Part shown: in pieces, positions 18,322 to 28,914 of the stretch
Numbering within the stretch: the stretch's first letter is position 1
Layout of the letters: each line of letters opens with the position of its first letter
Origin: Acidobacteriaceae bacterium
GTDB lineage: Bacteria; Acidobacteriota; Terriglobia; Terriglobales; Acidobacteriaceae
Direction of reading: 5' to 3'
DNA length: 64,000 nt
NCBI GenBank assembly: GCA_003170825.1
Contig: PMYL01000013.1
Coordinates: forward strand, 20,046-84,045
Program-made: the position numbers and the translations under genes
Notes under the pieces: generated by a model
What the model was told of the DNA's origin: nothing
What the model saw: only the letters and a program-made list of their open reading frames with translations
The model's database searches: none

Positions 18322-19437
18322 TCAGGCAATCACGCTGGCAGCCGCCGTCCAGGGCCGGTGCTGGCTCTCGGCCACGCCGCGATGGGTGAGCGTGCCCATC
18401 CAGGTATTCAGTCCATCGGCCAGCCCCGCGTCCTGCTTGAGCGCCTCACGAGCGCCCAGGTTGGCCAGGCGCAGCAGGTAGGGGAAGGTCGAGTTGGTCA
18501 AGGCAAGCGTGGAGGTGTGCGGCACCGCGCCGGGCATGTTGGTCACGCAGTAGTGCACCACGCCGTCCACCACGTAGCTGGGGTTGGAGTGCGAGGTGGG
18601 CCGCGCCGTCTCCACGCAGCCGCCCTGGTCGATGGCCACGTCCACAATCACCGCGCCCTTCTTCATCTGCGCCACCATGGCGCGGGTCACGATCCTGGGA
18701 GCCGTGGCGCCGGGAATTAGCACGGCGCCGATCACCAGATCGGCCTCCCTGGTGGCCTGGGCCACGTTGTAGCTGTTCGAGGCCAAGGTGTAGAGGCGGC
18801 CGCCGAAGATGTCGTCCAGCTCGCGGAGGCGGTTCAGGTTCACGTCTACAAGGGTCACCTTGGCGCCAAAGCCGAGCGCGATCCGAGCCGCATTGGCGCC
18901 CACGATCCCTCCGCCGAGGATGCAGACGTGGGCCGGCGGCACGCCCGGCACGCCGCCCAGCAGAATCCCCCGTCCGCCGCGTTCCTTTTCGAGATACGTG
19001 GCTCCCACCTGCACGCTCATCCGCCCCGCCACTTCGCTCATGGGCGTGAGCAGCGGCAGCGTGCCCTGGCGGTCGCGGACGGTTTCATACGCAATGCCGA
19101 TGACCCCGGACTCGAGCAGCTTGTCAGTCAGATCCCGCACCGGCGCCAGGTGCAGATAGGTAAACAGCACCAGCCCCTCGCGAAAAAAAACGTACTCCTC
19201 CTCAATGGGCTCCTTGACCTTGACCACCATCTCGGACTTACCCCAGACGTAGCCGGCCTCGCCCACAATCTCCGCGCCGGCGTTCTGGTACTCGTCGTCG
19301 GGAAAGCCGGACTGCGCGCCGGCCTGGGTCTCCACCAGCACGGTGTGGCCGGCCTCGGCGAGGGCTTTGACGCCCGCCGGGGTCACGCCCACCCGGGCTT
19401 CGTGATCCTTGATCTCTTTGGGAACGCCGATGATCAT
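18322..19437 (-). CDS. ald: Alanine dehydrogenase
   Basis: NAD-dependent enzyme interconverting L-alanine with pyruvate and ammonia; active as a hexamer in the cytoplasm. The opening [20 protein letters not shown] is the family signature. VVKVKEP supplies the substrate-binding Lys, FTYLHLA the catalytic His, [15 protein letters not shown] the nucleotide-binding loop, and [11 protein letters not shown] the catalytic Asp. The 371-residue length is standard. The ORF track start (19770) is too long; the ATG at 19437 has AGGAG six bases upstream. It is divergent from an Lrp/AsnC regulator gene, the same arrangement as ald with its activators in mycobacteria and rhizobia, so alanine-responsive control is likely. 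Confidence 0.96.
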   Translation of the reverse strand: MIIGVPKEIKDHEARVGVTPAGVKALAEAGHTVLVETQAGAQSGFPDDEYQNAGAEIVGEAGYVWGKSEMVVKVKEPIEEEYVFFREGLVLFTYLHLAPVRDLTDKLLESGVIGIAYETVRDRQGTLPLLTPMSEVAGRMSVQVGATYLEKERGGRGILLGGVPGVPPAHVCILGGGIVGANAARIALGFGAKVTLVDVNLNRLRELDDIFGGRLYTLASNSYNVAQATREADLVIGAVLIPGATAPRIVTRAMVAQMKKGAVIVDVAIDQGGCVETARPTSHSNPSYVVDGVVHYCVTNMPGAVPHTSTLALTNSTFPYLLRLANLGAREALKQDAGLADGLNTWMGTLTHRGVAESQHRPWTAAASVIA

Positions 19438-19574
19438 GGTTTGCTCCTGATCGGGTTGGATGCCGGCCGGGGAGGGCTTGACCCGGCGCCGAGCGTGCGT
19501 CCGCTTCCAACTGGCTAGAATCCTACGGCGCAAACCGCTTTCAATGTGTGCAAAGTTTGTGGTAGAAGTGACCC

Positions 19575-20111
19575 ATGGGAACGAAACGTGACAAAAATGG
19601 CCAACTGGCGCAAGAATCAGGCGCATACTGGGTTGAAGGCGCGGCGGCAGATGGGCTGGCTGGCGGCCTCGACGATCTGGATGCGGCCATTCTGCGCCAC
19701 CTGGAGCGCCACGGGCGAGCCACCAACTACGAGGTGGGCGAAGCAGTGGGATTGTCGGCTTCGGCGGCATCGCGGCGCATCCAGGCGCTGGAGACGGCCG
19801 GCGCCATCCGCGGCTACCGCGCCCAGATCGACGACCGCCTGCTGGGCAAGCGCATGACCGTCTTCATCCGCGTGACCCTGGAGCGCCAATCGGCGCCGGT
19901 GCTGAGCGCCTTCGAGACCGCCGTTCGCCGCTGCAAAGGCATCGCAAGCTGCCACCTGATGGCCGGCCAGTACGACTACATGCTGGTGGTCCGCGTGGCG
20001 GATATCGACGACTACGGCCGCCTGCACCAGAACGAGCTATCCCGCCTGCCGGGAGTGACGCGCCTGGAAACCAGCTTTGCGCTCAGGGATGTGCTGGAGG
20101 GGAAAAGCTAG
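19575..20111 (+). CDS. Lrp/AsnC-family transcriptional regulator (AldR-like)
   Basis: Amino-acid-responsive DNA-binding protein. Residues about 32-75 form the helix-turn-helix ([42 protein letters not shown]) described here only by its ends, and the C-terminal RAM domain contains [10 protein letters not shown] and [14 protein letters not shown], the ligand and oligomer region. The first 30 residues are an unusual extension lacking family features; a later start cannot be excluded, since the ribosome site before 19575 is weak. It is divergent from ald with a 137-base shared upstream region. By analogy with AldR it probably controls alanine dehydrogenase. Confidence 0.9.
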   Translation: MGTKRDKNGQLAQESGAYWVEGAAADGLAGGLDDLDAAILRHLERHGRATNYEVGEAVGLSASAASRRIQALETAGAIRGYRAQIDDRLLGKRMTVFIRVTLERQSAPVLSAFETAVRRCKGIASCHLMAGQYDYMLVVRVADIDDYGRLHQNELSRLPGVTRLETSFALRDVLEGKS

Positions 20112-20285
20112 AGGCGGCTGGCTGCTTCGAGGAGGTTACCGGCGGCTGGCTGCTTCCTGCTTCAGCCCGTGACAGAAGACGCCCGTTGCGATAGATTAAG
20201 GTTTTCATGGAAAGGTGATGCGTGGTCCAATGTCTTTGATTCCAAAAGACCGGGATTGCGGACAGCCGGGAAGAGGAGATGGCTG

Positions 20286-21551
20286 ATGATAGACGAGGAC
20301 CTGAGATTTCCCAACCGCAAGAAACGAGATTGGGAACAGCCACGTTTCGGCGGCAAGCTCACGGACGCGAACCTGCCAGATCCCAACGGCGAGAAAGCAG
20401 AAGAGGAACAGCTGCCTCTCAGCAGCTACACGATCATTGGATCGGCCCCGGAGAGTTCCGACGACAAGCCCGCGGAGGCGGACCGGCAATATCCCCTCGG
20501 CGTGGACCGGCAAAACCCCAATGGTGAGACGACAACTGCCTTTCCACCATTGCTTGAAGTGTTGAGTCAGCGGATTCGGAAATTCGCGGAGAGCCCAACA
20601 AGGGTCTATGTCGCGGCAGGCGTGGGACTCGGGATTCTGTTTGGAATCACAATCGCAGCCATTTCCTGGCACATCAACAACCCAAATGGGCCATATGATC
20701 TGAGATCGGTCACTTCCAGCGAGGCGGGGTTGAAGGGCCATCTGTTTCTCAAATGGGAGAAGAAGCTTCAATACCGCCTGACGTTAGAACCCAGCGATCC
20801 GAAGCAGCTTGCGGGGTTTTCGCTTGCGGTCGCCAATTCGCCGCGCCCTCTTTCCATCAACATTCAACTGAAGGATGCCCAGGGGTTTGTATTGTGCGCC
20901 AAGGACATCCTCTTGCAATACGATGCCCGGAAAGCGGCAGCTCTTGCGGCGCCCGATCCCGAGGCCGAGGCCGGGAATACGGATACGGGCAATGTCTCCA
21001 GCGACCAGTTGGCTCAAGGGATCAATGTTGCGCGATTGGAAGCTCAGGAACCTGAGCGGGAACTAGGCAAGGACATTTTCCTGAATCAAATCGGGCGGGA
21101 TGGACAAATTGACTCCATAAGCGCCCAAGGGGATATCCCATGCTCAGGGAAGGCCTATGAAAGCACTTCCTATTGGAGTTTTTCGCCCGGCTTTCCATCC
21201 CTTGCCGAGCAGGGTGAATTGCTGAAGCGGCAGGCGGATATCCGGGCGAACGAAGCGTCCGCAGCTTCTGAAAAACTTGTCGCGCGCAGGAGAATGGCAG
21301 CGAAAGCCGCGCCAAAGCCCTCCCCTTTCTACATCGAAGGAGACGATTCAATCGCCGGATATGACGCATCCGCGGGAATTATAGAAACCTTCACGGCGAG
21401 GCGTTTTCTCGTCGACAAGGCAGGCGCAGCCGCCAATGCGCTCAAAGGGCTTGACTTTCCCATAGATGTCCACTACAGGTGCGACCAGTCTGCAACCTGC
21501 ACCATCACGCGCGCCGGCGGGGGCATGCTGCACGCGAAGTTGAAGAAATGA
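20286..21551 (+). CDS. Unrecognised single-pass membrane protein, paralogue A
   Basis: I do not recognise this 421-residue protein. A hydrophilic N-terminal part (1-110) includes two degenerate units, EADRQYPLG and VDRQNPNGE, related to the repeat array of the next gene. One membrane helix follows (VGLGILFGITIAAISWH), then an extracytoplasmic domain with GLKGHLFLKW, LAGFSLAVANSPRPLSI, FVLCAKDILL and QIDSISAQGDIPC, each with a counterpart in the next gene, and a final 80-residue domain that the neighbour lacks, with a Cys pair (RCDQSATC). The ORF track starts at 20169; the ATG at 20286 has GAGGAG upstream and aligns with the neighbour's start. The homology also covers about 80 bases of upstream DNA. 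Function unknown. Confidence 0.8.
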   Translation: MIDEDLRFPNRKKRDWEQPRFGGKLTDANLPDPNGEKAEEEQLPLSSYTIIGSAPESSDDKPAEADRQYPLGVDRQNPNGETTTAFPPLLEVLSQRIRKFAESPTRVYVAAGVGLGILFGITIAAISWHINNPNGPYDLRSVTSSEAGLKGHLFLKWEKKLQYRLTLEPSDPKQLAGFSLAVANSPRPLSINIQLKDAQGFVLCAKDILLQYDARKAAALAAPDPEAEAGNTDTGNVSSDQLAQGINVARLEAQEPERELGKDIFLNQIGRDGQIDSISAQGDIPCSGKAYESTSYWSFSPGFPSLAEQGELLKRQADIRANEASAASEKLVARRRMAAKAAPKPSPFYIEGDDSIAGYDASAGIIETFTARRFLVDKAGAAANALKGLDFPIDVHYRCDQSATCTITRAGGGMLHAKLKK

Positions 21552-21792
21552 ATCGGAGCGCTCCCTTGATAACGAAGGCATTTTCGCGTCACCTGACCAA
21601 CTGGGCACGCGAACCTGCTTTTCCTTTCTCCCAGGAGCCGGTCACCGCAGCGACAAGGGAGCAGCCTCCTGCTCCTGCCGGGGACGGAAATGTCCGTGGC
21701 GAAAGAGTAAGATATGCAGGGAAGGCAATGCGTGGTCTAATTCTAATGACTCCAAAACGGGATTTCGGACAACCGGGAAAGGAAGCTGCCTG

Positions 21793-23268
21793 ATGACAGA
21801 TGCAGACCGGCAATATCCCAAGGACAAGATAGCGGATGGGAACCAGCAACATCTCGGCGGCGAGAAGCCGGATGCGGACCGGCAATATCCCTTCGGCGCG
21901 ATAACGGACGGGAACGAGCAACATCTTGGCGACGAGAAGCCGGATGCGGACCTGCAAGAGCCCCTCGGCGCGAAGCCGGATGCGGACCAGCATGAGCCCG
22001 CCAGCGTGCAGTTGGATGCGGAGCAGCAAGATTTCCTCGCGAAACTGGATGCGAAGTGGCGAGATCCAATCGGCGCGATGGCGGGTGCGGACCGGCAAGA
22101 GCCCTTCGGCGCGATAACGGCCGGGAACGAGCAACATCTTGGCGACGAGATCACGGATGCGGACCGGCAAGAGCCCAACGGCGAGATCGCGGATGCGGAC
22201 CGGCAATATCCCTTCGGCGCGAAGCCGGATGCGGACCAGCATGAGCCCGCCAGCGTGCAGTTGGATGCGGAGCAGCAAGATTTCCTCGCGAAACCGGATG
22301 CGGACCAGCAACATCTCGGCGACGAGATCACGGATGCGGACCGGCAATATTCCTTCGGCGCGATAGCGGACGGGAACGAGCAACGTCTCGGCGGCGAAAT
22401 CACGGATGCGGACCGGCAAGAGCCTCTCGGCGAGAAGCCGGATGCTGAAAAGCAGAATCCCGTCGTTGAGCCTTCCCCCGCCGTTGAACCTCGTCCCACG
22501 GTTGAACCTCCAAAGCCCAAAGTGGGCCCAATCCTCCTCATTGCAGCGATAGGCACGGGAGTCGGAATTCTGCTTGGAATCGCCATCGCAGCCATCACCT
22601 GGCATGAGGCCAAGACAACTCCTCCGCCTGAGCCGAACGTGGCGCGGGAACCAAGCCTGCCGCACGAGACGAAGGATCTGGGAACGGTCGCTTCCAACAC
22701 GGTTGGCTTGCAGGGCCATCTCATTACAAAATGGGATGACAAGCTGGAATACAGTCTCGTGATCGAACCCAACGATCCTGCGCACCTTGCGGGGTTTGCG
22801 CTTGCGGTAAGCGATCCGCCACGCCCGCTTTCCATCGTCGTCGAACTGAAGAATTTCGCCGGCTTTGTGTTGTGCCGCCAAAACATCGTGTTGAAATACG
22901 ATGCCGGGAAAGCGGCGGCTCTTGCCGCGGCCCGCGCGAAAAACCTTGCCGGGAAGAGCCATGGAAGCAATATCTCCAGCGATCGGGACAACCAAGCGGC
23001 CGATCTCGATCAATTGGAAGCTCAGGAGGCTGAGAGGGAGCGAGGCAAGGACATCTTCCGGAATCAAACCGGGCCGAATGGACAAATTGAATCCATACGC
23101 TCTCAAGGGGAGATCCCATGCCCGGCGATAGCCTATGGGAGCGTTGCCTACTGGAGCTTTACGCCAAATTTTCCTGCCGTTGACGAGCAGGATGCACTGC
23201 TGAAACGCCGGGCAAACGCCACAAGCCCATCTTCTAAAACCCCTGCTGCCCGCAAGGGGGCAAAATAG
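21793..23268 (+). CDS. Unrecognised single-pass membrane protein with 12-residue repeat array, paralogue B
   Basis: A 491-residue relative of the preceding gene and, like it, not recognised. Residues 3-216 are 18 tandem units of 12 (two of 11) residues, consensus DADRQxPxGAxx, alternating with [12 protein letters not shown]. A Pro/Glu-rich linker, a membrane helix ([16 protein letters not shown]) and an extracytoplasmic domain with [33 protein letters not shown] and [14 protein letters not shown] follow. It lacks the last domain of paralogue A. The repeat side is hydrophilic and acidic and probably cytoplasmic. A longer antisense frame exists (21589-23589), but conservation of helix and C-terminal domain between the paralogues supports this strand. 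Repeat number probably varies between strains. Confidence 0.8.
   Translation: MTDADRQYPKDKIADGNQQHLGGEKPDADRQYPFGAITDGNEQHLGDEKPDADLQEPLGAKPDADQHEPASVQLDAEQQDFLAKLDAKWRDPIGAMAGADRQEPFGAITAGNEQHLGDEITDADRQEPNGEIADADRQYPFGAKPDADQHEPASVQLDAEQQDFLAKPDADQQHLGDEITDADRQYSFGAIADGNEQRLGGEITDADRQEPLGEKPDAEKQNPVVEPSPAVEPRPTVEPPKPKVGPILLIAAIGTGVGILLGIAIAAITWHEAKTTPPPEPNVAREPSLPHETKDLGTVASNTVGLQGHLITKWDDKLEYSLVIEPNDPAHLAGFALAVSDPPRPLSIVVELKNFAGFVLCRQNIVLKYDAGKAAALAAARAKNLAGKSHGSNISSDRDNQAADLDQLEAQEAERERGKDIFRNQTGPNGQIESIRSQGEIPCPAIAYGSVAYWSFTPNFPAVDEQDALLKRRANATSPSSKTPAARKGAK
21799..22440 (+). repeat. Tandem array of 18 in-frame 36-bp (two 33-bp) units
   Basis: Units such as GATGCGGACCGGCAATATCC repeat head to tail without spacers. 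Sixteen units of 36 bases and two of 33 exactly fill 642 bases. A larger unit encoding [12 protein letters not shown] plus [10 protein letters not shown] occurs twice (21979 and 22228 regions), showing that the array grew by duplication of several units at once. The array keeps the reading frame throughout. Confidence 0.93.
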
Positions 23269-23312
23269 GTCGCTGCGGAGCAGCCCACATATTTCTCCGT
23301 CGAAGTTATTGT

Positions 23313-23460
23313 CTGCGCCCTTTGCAGCTTGTCGGAGTAATCGACATACACCGCCTTCCACGTGGTGAAGAAGTCGATGGCGCCCAGGCCTTCGCGGTGG
23401 CCGTTGCCGGTGTATTTGATGCCGCCGAAGGGCAGTCGAACCTCCGCGCCGCTGTGAACG
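23313..23460 (-). pseudogene. C-terminal remnant of an aldehyde dehydrogenase gene
   Basis: Reading the minus strand gives [22 protein letters not shown], then [20 protein letters not shown], quoted here in short pieces. This is the recognisable C-terminal end of a NAD-dependent aldehyde dehydrogenase of the semialdehyde/piperideine-carboxylate dehydrogenase type. The rest of the gene (more than 400 residues) is absent: upstream sequence is the mreB promoter region and the frame then runs into paralogue B. It is a decayed gene fragment left at a recombination boundary and cannot make an enzyme. Confidence 0.8.
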
Positions 23461-23549
23461 CCTGATTTTACCGCATCGGGACAGCCATTTACGCCGGAGT
23501 TGGCGGTTCCGGTACGGCCCGGGCCCGCTGGCCGTACAATAAGCGTTGA

Positions 23550-24632
<1,083 letters not shown>

Positions 24633-24635
24633 GCA

Positions 24636-24668
24636 GTTGTCAGTTTTTCAGTTTTCAGTTGTCAGCGG
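24636..24668. repeat. Short CAGTT/TCAG repeat between mreB and mreC
   Basis: CAGTTGTCAGTTTTTCAGTT and the following bases are degenerate copies of a TCAGT-type repeat also seen around the ribosomal genes (56592-56690, 57863-57894, 58205-58254). It lies in a 200-base spacer that is unusual inside an mreBC operon and also contains CCTTCGGCTTCGCTCAGGGC-type pieces. Confidence 0.5.
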
Positions 24669-24832
24669 TTGGGCTGGCGAGATGTTTGCGGTTTCCCAGG
24701 CCTGAAGAAGCGAGACCCCCTTCGGCTTCGCTCAGGGCAGGCTTTCGGCAAGCTCAGGGCAGGCTCTGGGGCGCCCGGCTGATTTTGCTTCTGCTGTTCA
24801 TCGAGTCCTTTCCCCCAACCCGAGCTTTGGCC

Positions 24833-26089
24833 ATGGAATCGTTTTTCATCCGCTATCGGAATCTTCTGGTGCTGCTGGCCATTCTGGTGGCGCAGATCGT
24901 GGGCCTGGCCGTGCAAGTGCGGCGGACCAGTTCCGGGCACAACACCCTGGACCCGCAAGACGTGCCCAGCGTGCGGTTGATCCGCCTGTGGGCCGATGCT
25001 GTGGTGACGCCTCCTGAGCGGCTGATCCATTCCTCCAAACTGGGCATGGCGTCTCTGTGGCAAAACTATATCGACCTCCGCCACGTCCGCGAACAAAACC
25101 AGGAGTTGCAGCAGACCATCGACCGGCTGCGGCTGGAGCAGGCCGCGCTGCTTGAGGATGCCCGCCAGGGCCAACGCCTGCAGGCGCTCATGGACTTCCA
25201 GCAGAAGTACATCTACAAGACCCTGGCCGCGCAGGCCATCGGCTCCAGCGGCAGCGATCAGTCGCGGGTCTTCTATCTGGACAAGGGTTCCGCGGACGGG
25301 CTGGACCGGGACATGGCGGTGATAACGGCGGACGGGATCGTCGGCAAGGTGCGCGATGTTTTTCCGCACTCTGCGCAGGTGCTGCCCATCAACGACCCGA
25401 CCAGTGGCGCTGGAGTGATCCTGGAGACCACGCGGATTCGCGGCATCCTGCGCGGCAACGCAGCCGGCCAGCCGCAGATCGTGGGCATCCTGGCCGACCA
25501 GCGCATCCAAAAAGGCGAAAAAGTGCTTACCGCCGGGGGCGACCTGATCTTCCCGCGGGGGCTGCCGGTGGGCGTGGTGGAAAAAGTGGCGCCGGACCCG
25601 GAGCGCGACTCGTTCATCGACGTGATTGTGCAGCCCGCGGCGCATCTTGACCGGCTGGATGAGGTCCTGGTTATCACATCGACCCAGCCGCGCTTCTCGC
25701 CGGAAGAGCAGCAGGACCTGGCTGCCAGCGAGGCGCTGAAGGGCCCGGAGGCAGAGGCCATCAAGGAACAGAAGAAGGCGTCGGAGATCATGGCCGAGCG
25801 GTTGCCTGGGCTGACCGACCCCAACCTTCCGCCGGACCAGCAGCCGCTCCGGGACAGCTCTAACCCAAATCCCGTTGCGCACCCGCCCCAGGCGCTGCAT
25901 CCTGACCGCTTCACGCCCGGAATGGCGCCAGAAACGGCGCCGGGCGCAAGTGCCCTCGCGAAGCCAGAAGCAAAGCCGAAGGCCCCGCAGGACAAGGAAA
26001 CCTCCGCGCCGGACGGCGGGGAAAGAAAGCCCGCACCCAAGGCTCAAGCCAAGCCAGGCCAGCAAACCAAGCCGGAAAGGAATCCATAG
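24833..26089 (+). CDS. mreC: Rod shape-determining protein MreC
   Basis: Periplasmic scaffold of the elongasome linking MreB/MreD to PBP2. The protein opens with a membrane anchor (NLLVLLAILVAQIVGLAV), has a coiled coil (REQNQELQQTIDRLRLEQ) near residues 85-125, and then the two beta-barrel domains with VFYLDKGSADGLDRDMAV and GDLIFPRGLPVGVV. From about residue 300 it carries a 110-residue Lys/Pro/Ala-rich tail that most MreC proteins lack. The ORF track begins at 24380 inside mreB; the ATG at 24833 fits the anchor. It ends two bases before mreD. Confidence 0.93.
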   Translation: MESFFIRYRNLLVLLAILVAQIVGLAVQVRRTSSGHNTLDPQDVPSVRLIRLWADAVVTPPERLIHSSKLGMASLWQNYIDLRHVREQNQELQQTIDRLRLEQAALLEDARQGQRLQALMDFQQKYIYKTLAAQAIGSSGSDQSRVFYLDKGSADGLDRDMAVITADGIVGKVRDVFPHSAQVLPINDPTSGAGVILETTRIRGILRGNAAGQPQIVGILADQRIQKGEKVLTAGGDLIFPRGLPVGVVEKVAPDPERDSFIDVIVQPAAHLDRLDEVLVITSTQPRFSPEEQQDLAASEALKGPEAEAIKEQKKASEIMAERLPGLTDPNLPPDQQPLRDSSNPNPVAHPPQALHPDRFTPGMAPETAPGASALAKPEAKPKAPQDKETSAPDGGERKPAPKAQAKPGQQTKPERNP

Positions 26090-26091
26090 CG

Positions 26092-26613
26092 ATGTCCGTC
26101 CTGAGCGCAAACTCCCGCCGCGATCTTGAGATTCGCCGCTATCCGCTGCTGGTCTACGTGCTGGTGCCGCTGGCGGCGCTGGTGCTGCAGGCCTGGCTGC
26201 CGCGCGTGCTCAGGGGCTATGCCTGGTTCGACCTGCCGCTGGTGGTCACGGTCTACTTCGCTCTGGGCAGGCGCAGCCCGATTCAGGGTACGCTGATGGG
26301 CGCGGCAATGGGCCTCTTCGAGGATGCGCTCACCCACCACGCCATCGGCGTCAACGGCATAACCAAAACGGTGGTCGGCTTCCTGGCGGCGTCGGTGGGC
26401 ATTCGCATCGACGTGGAGAACCACACCATCCGCCTGGTGCTCAACTTTCTGCTCTCGCTGCTGTCGAGCGCCATTTATGTCTTCATCTACCGCATCCTGC
26501 TGGGGCTGAATCCGGAGTGGAGCTGGCTCACCGAGCTCTTCAAGGCGGTTGGCAACTCGCTCATTGCCGTGGCGCTGTTTCCCGTGCTGGATCGTCTGCA
26601 GATCAGGGATTGA
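26092..26613 (+). CDS. mreD: Rod shape-determining protein MreD
   Basis: Small polytopic membrane protein (173 residues) of the elongasome. Five or six hydrophobic segments are visible, including YPLLVYVLVPLAALVLQAW and LVLNFLLSLLSSAIYVFIY, and the family block GTLMGAAMGLFEDAL lies in the middle. The ATG follows the mreC stop after two bases, so translation is coupled. Identification rests on the topology, the central block and the position between mreC and mrdA. Confidence 0.93.
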   Translation: MSVLSANSRRDLEIRRYPLLVYVLVPLAALVLQAWLPRVLRGYAWFDLPLVVTVYFALGRRSPIQGTLMGAAMGLFEDALTHHAIGVNGITKTVVGFLAASVGIRIDVENHTIRLVLNFLLSLLSSAIYVFIYRILLGLNPEWSWLTELFKAVGNSLIAVALFPVLDRLQIRD

Positions 26614-26785
26614 AGGAACAGGATTCGATTTGCGGGTCGCTGGTTTGGCTGTTTTGAACGAGTACGCTGGGGACAACGTCTTTTGTAGGTGGGACCAGGC
26701 GCAAATGCAGGTCCCATCCGGCTCCGCTCATGGCAATGAAAATCATTAACTCAACGAAAGTAGCTTTATTCTAAGGCGTATCCAG

Positions 26786-28909
26786 ATGTATTTGAGCAGA
26801 GGCAACCGCGACGAAAAACTCTCCACCCTCAAGCTGACGGTGGTGCAATACGGCATTCTGTTCATGATGCTGGCCCTGGCAGCGGGGTTGTGGCGGCTGC
26901 AGGTGCTGGGCGCGGACAACTTCCGCCTGCTGGCCGAGCAGAATCGCGTCCGCAAGGTTCCCGTGCTGGCCGCCCGCGGCAAACTCTTCGACCGCGAGAA
27001 CCGGCTGGTGGTGGACAATTACCCGTCGGTCTCCTGCTTTCTGGTTCGCGAGCAGAACCGCAACGTGGATGCCGACCTGCCCCTGATCGCGCGCGGGCTG
27101 GATCTCGATCTGGAGCAGTTGCGCGCCACCCTGCGGCGGTATCGCGCCGCACCGGGCTATCAGCCCATCCCCATCAAGCTGGAAGTCACCCCCGACGAAG
27201 AGGCCTTCATCGAGGCGCATCGCAACGAATTGCCCGAGCTGGAGACGATCGACGAGGAGTGGCGGCTTTATCCCCGCGATGGCTTTGCCGCCCACCTGAT
27301 CGGCTATGTGGGCGAGGTGAGCGAGGAGGACCTCAACCAGACGCGCTATGCCGCCTACGAGCCCGGCGACGTGGTGGGCAAGGCGGGCGTCGAAGAGACC
27401 TACGACGAGCTGCTGCGCGGCCAGGACGGGTCGCGGGATGTGATTGTGGACAGCCATGGCCGCGAGGTGGGCTACCTGCGGACCCAGCACGCCATTCCCG
27501 GCCAGGACCTGCGCCTCACCATCGACAACGACCTGCAGCGCGCGGCTGAGCTAGCCCTGGGCAACCGCAACGGCGCCATCGTAGCCATGGACCCCCGCAA
27601 CGGCGAGATTCTGGCCATGGTCTCCCGTCCCAGCTTCGACCCCAACGCCTTCGCCGTTCGCATCAACCGCGCCGACTGGAACCAGCTCATCACCGACCCC
27701 AACCACCCGTTGATGAACAAGTCCATCCAGGCTCAACTGGCTCCCGGCTCAACCTTCAAAATCCTCATGTCGGTGGCCGGCCTCCAGGAGGGCGTCGCGC
27801 AGAACCTCAAAATCAACTGCGCCGGCGGATGGGGGCCCTACGGCTTCTTCCACCACTGCGACGAACACCACGGCGCGGTCGATATTCACAATGCGATTCC
27901 CTTCTCCTGCGACACCTTCTTTTATATGCTGGGCGATAAGCTGGGCATCGATAGAATCGCCAAGTATGCCGCCGCGTTCGGCTATGGCCAGAAGACCGGC
28001 ATCGATCTGCCCGGAGAACAGGCCGGCCTCATGCCGTCCGCGCAGTGGAAGCTGAAGAACTACCATAACCGCTGGTATCCCGACGAAACCCTCGATGTCG
28101 CCATCGGCCAGGGCGCGGTCGAGGCGACGCCGCTCCAACTGGCCCGGATCATCGGCGGCATCGCCTCGGGCGGACACCTGGTCCGGCCTCACGTCGTGTT
28201 TCCCGACCAGCTTCCCGCGGACTTCCGCAAAGCCATGCTCGATAGCTTTCCCGGCGCGGGCGATGTCGACATCCCTATCGATCCCGAGAATTGGGTCACC
28301 GTCACCGACGGCATGGCGGAGGTCACACAACCCGGCTACTTCCACACCGCCGGCTCGGCCCACCTCGAGGGCATCGACTTCGGCGGCAAGACCGGAACCG
28401 CCCAGTTGATGAGCCACGAGGCCCTGGGCAAAACAACGAAGGGCAAGTCCACGAATCCCAATGTGTGGTTTGTCGGCCTCACCCCCCGCCGCAACCCCGA
28501 ACTGGTGGTCGCCGTGCTCTGGCAGAATGGCGAATTCAGCTATTACCCCGCCCGCATCGGCGCCAAGGTCGTGTCGGCCTATGTGGAGAAGCAGCGCCGC
28601 CTGGCAAACAACCTGCAACCCGTCAAAGCAGCGGCTCCGGTCGAGATGGGCGCCGTCTGGACCGTTCCCGGCCCTGCTTCCGGTTCCGGCGCCAATCCCG
28701 CCAATCAAGACGGCAATCCGGCCCGGATGCAAGCCGGTCACTTTCTTGTGCAGAACGGCCAGATCGTTGCCCGCGCCATCCCGGAGACGCGTTCCGGAGC
28801 CCGGCCCGAACGCAAATCCGGAACTGCATCCGCATCTGGGGCACGCCCCGCCGCAACCCCGTCCGAACCGGGCTCGGCCCTGCCCGCAAGCTCCGGGAAG
28901 GGACAATAG
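26786..28909 (+). CDS. mrdA: Penicillin-binding protein 2 (elongasome transpeptidase)
   Basis: Class B peptidoglycan DD-transpeptidase working with RodA in side-wall synthesis. One N-terminal membrane anchor (GILFMMLALAAGLWRLQV), a dimerisation domain to about residue 220, then the transpeptidase domain with the catalytic Ser in PGSTFKIL, the second motif SCD, and GKTGTAQ. The SxD form of the second motif is usual for PBP2. A low-complexity tail of about 100 residues (SGARPERKSG region) is an extension without known function. It ends five bases before rodA. Confidence 0.96.
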   Translation: MYLSRGNRDEKLSTLKLTVVQYGILFMMLALAAGLWRLQVLGADNFRLLAEQNRVRKVPVLAARGKLFDRENRLVVDNYPSVSCFLVREQNRNVDADLPLIARGLDLDLEQLRATLRRYRAAPGYQPIPIKLEVTPDEEAFIEAHRNELPELETIDEEWRLYPRDGFAAHLIGYVGEVSEEDLNQTRYAAYEPGDVVGKAGVEETYDELLRGQDGSRDVIVDSHGREVGYLRTQHAIPGQDLRLTIDNDLQRAAELALGNRNGAIVAMDPRNGEILAMVSRPSFDPNAFAVRINRADWNQLITDPNHPLMNKSIQAQLAPGSTFKILMSVAGLQEGVAQNLKINCAGGWGPYGFFHHCDEHHGAVDIHNAIPFSCDTFFYMLGDKLGIDRIAKYAAAFGYGQKTGIDLPGEQAGLMPSAQWKLKNYHNRWYPDETLDVAIGQGAVEATPLQLARIIGGIASGGHLVRPHVVFPDQLPADFRKAMLDSFPGAGDVDIPIDPENWVTVTDGMAEVTQPGYFHTAGSAHLEGIDFGGKTGTAQLMSHEALGKTTKGKSTNPNVWFVGLTPRRNPELVVAVLWQNGEFSYYPARIGAKVVSAYVEKQRRLANNLQPVKAAAPVEMGAVWTVPGPASGSGANPANQDGNPARMQAGHFLVQNGQIVARAIPETRSGARPERKSGTASASGARPAATPSEPGSALPASSGKGQ

Positions 28910-28914
28910 CCCCG

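Noticed and set aside
19438-19574. A specific Lrp operator in the ald spacer
   Set aside because: No convincing symmetric site could be picked by eye.
21799-22440. CRISPR-like array with 36-base period
   Set aside because: Units are adjacent without spacers, are in a coding frame, vary between units and have no cas genes nearby.
24662-26110. 482-residue antisense ORF opposite mreC
   Set aside because: Shadow of a GC-rich gene; mreC has family motifs and sits in the conserved mreBCD order.
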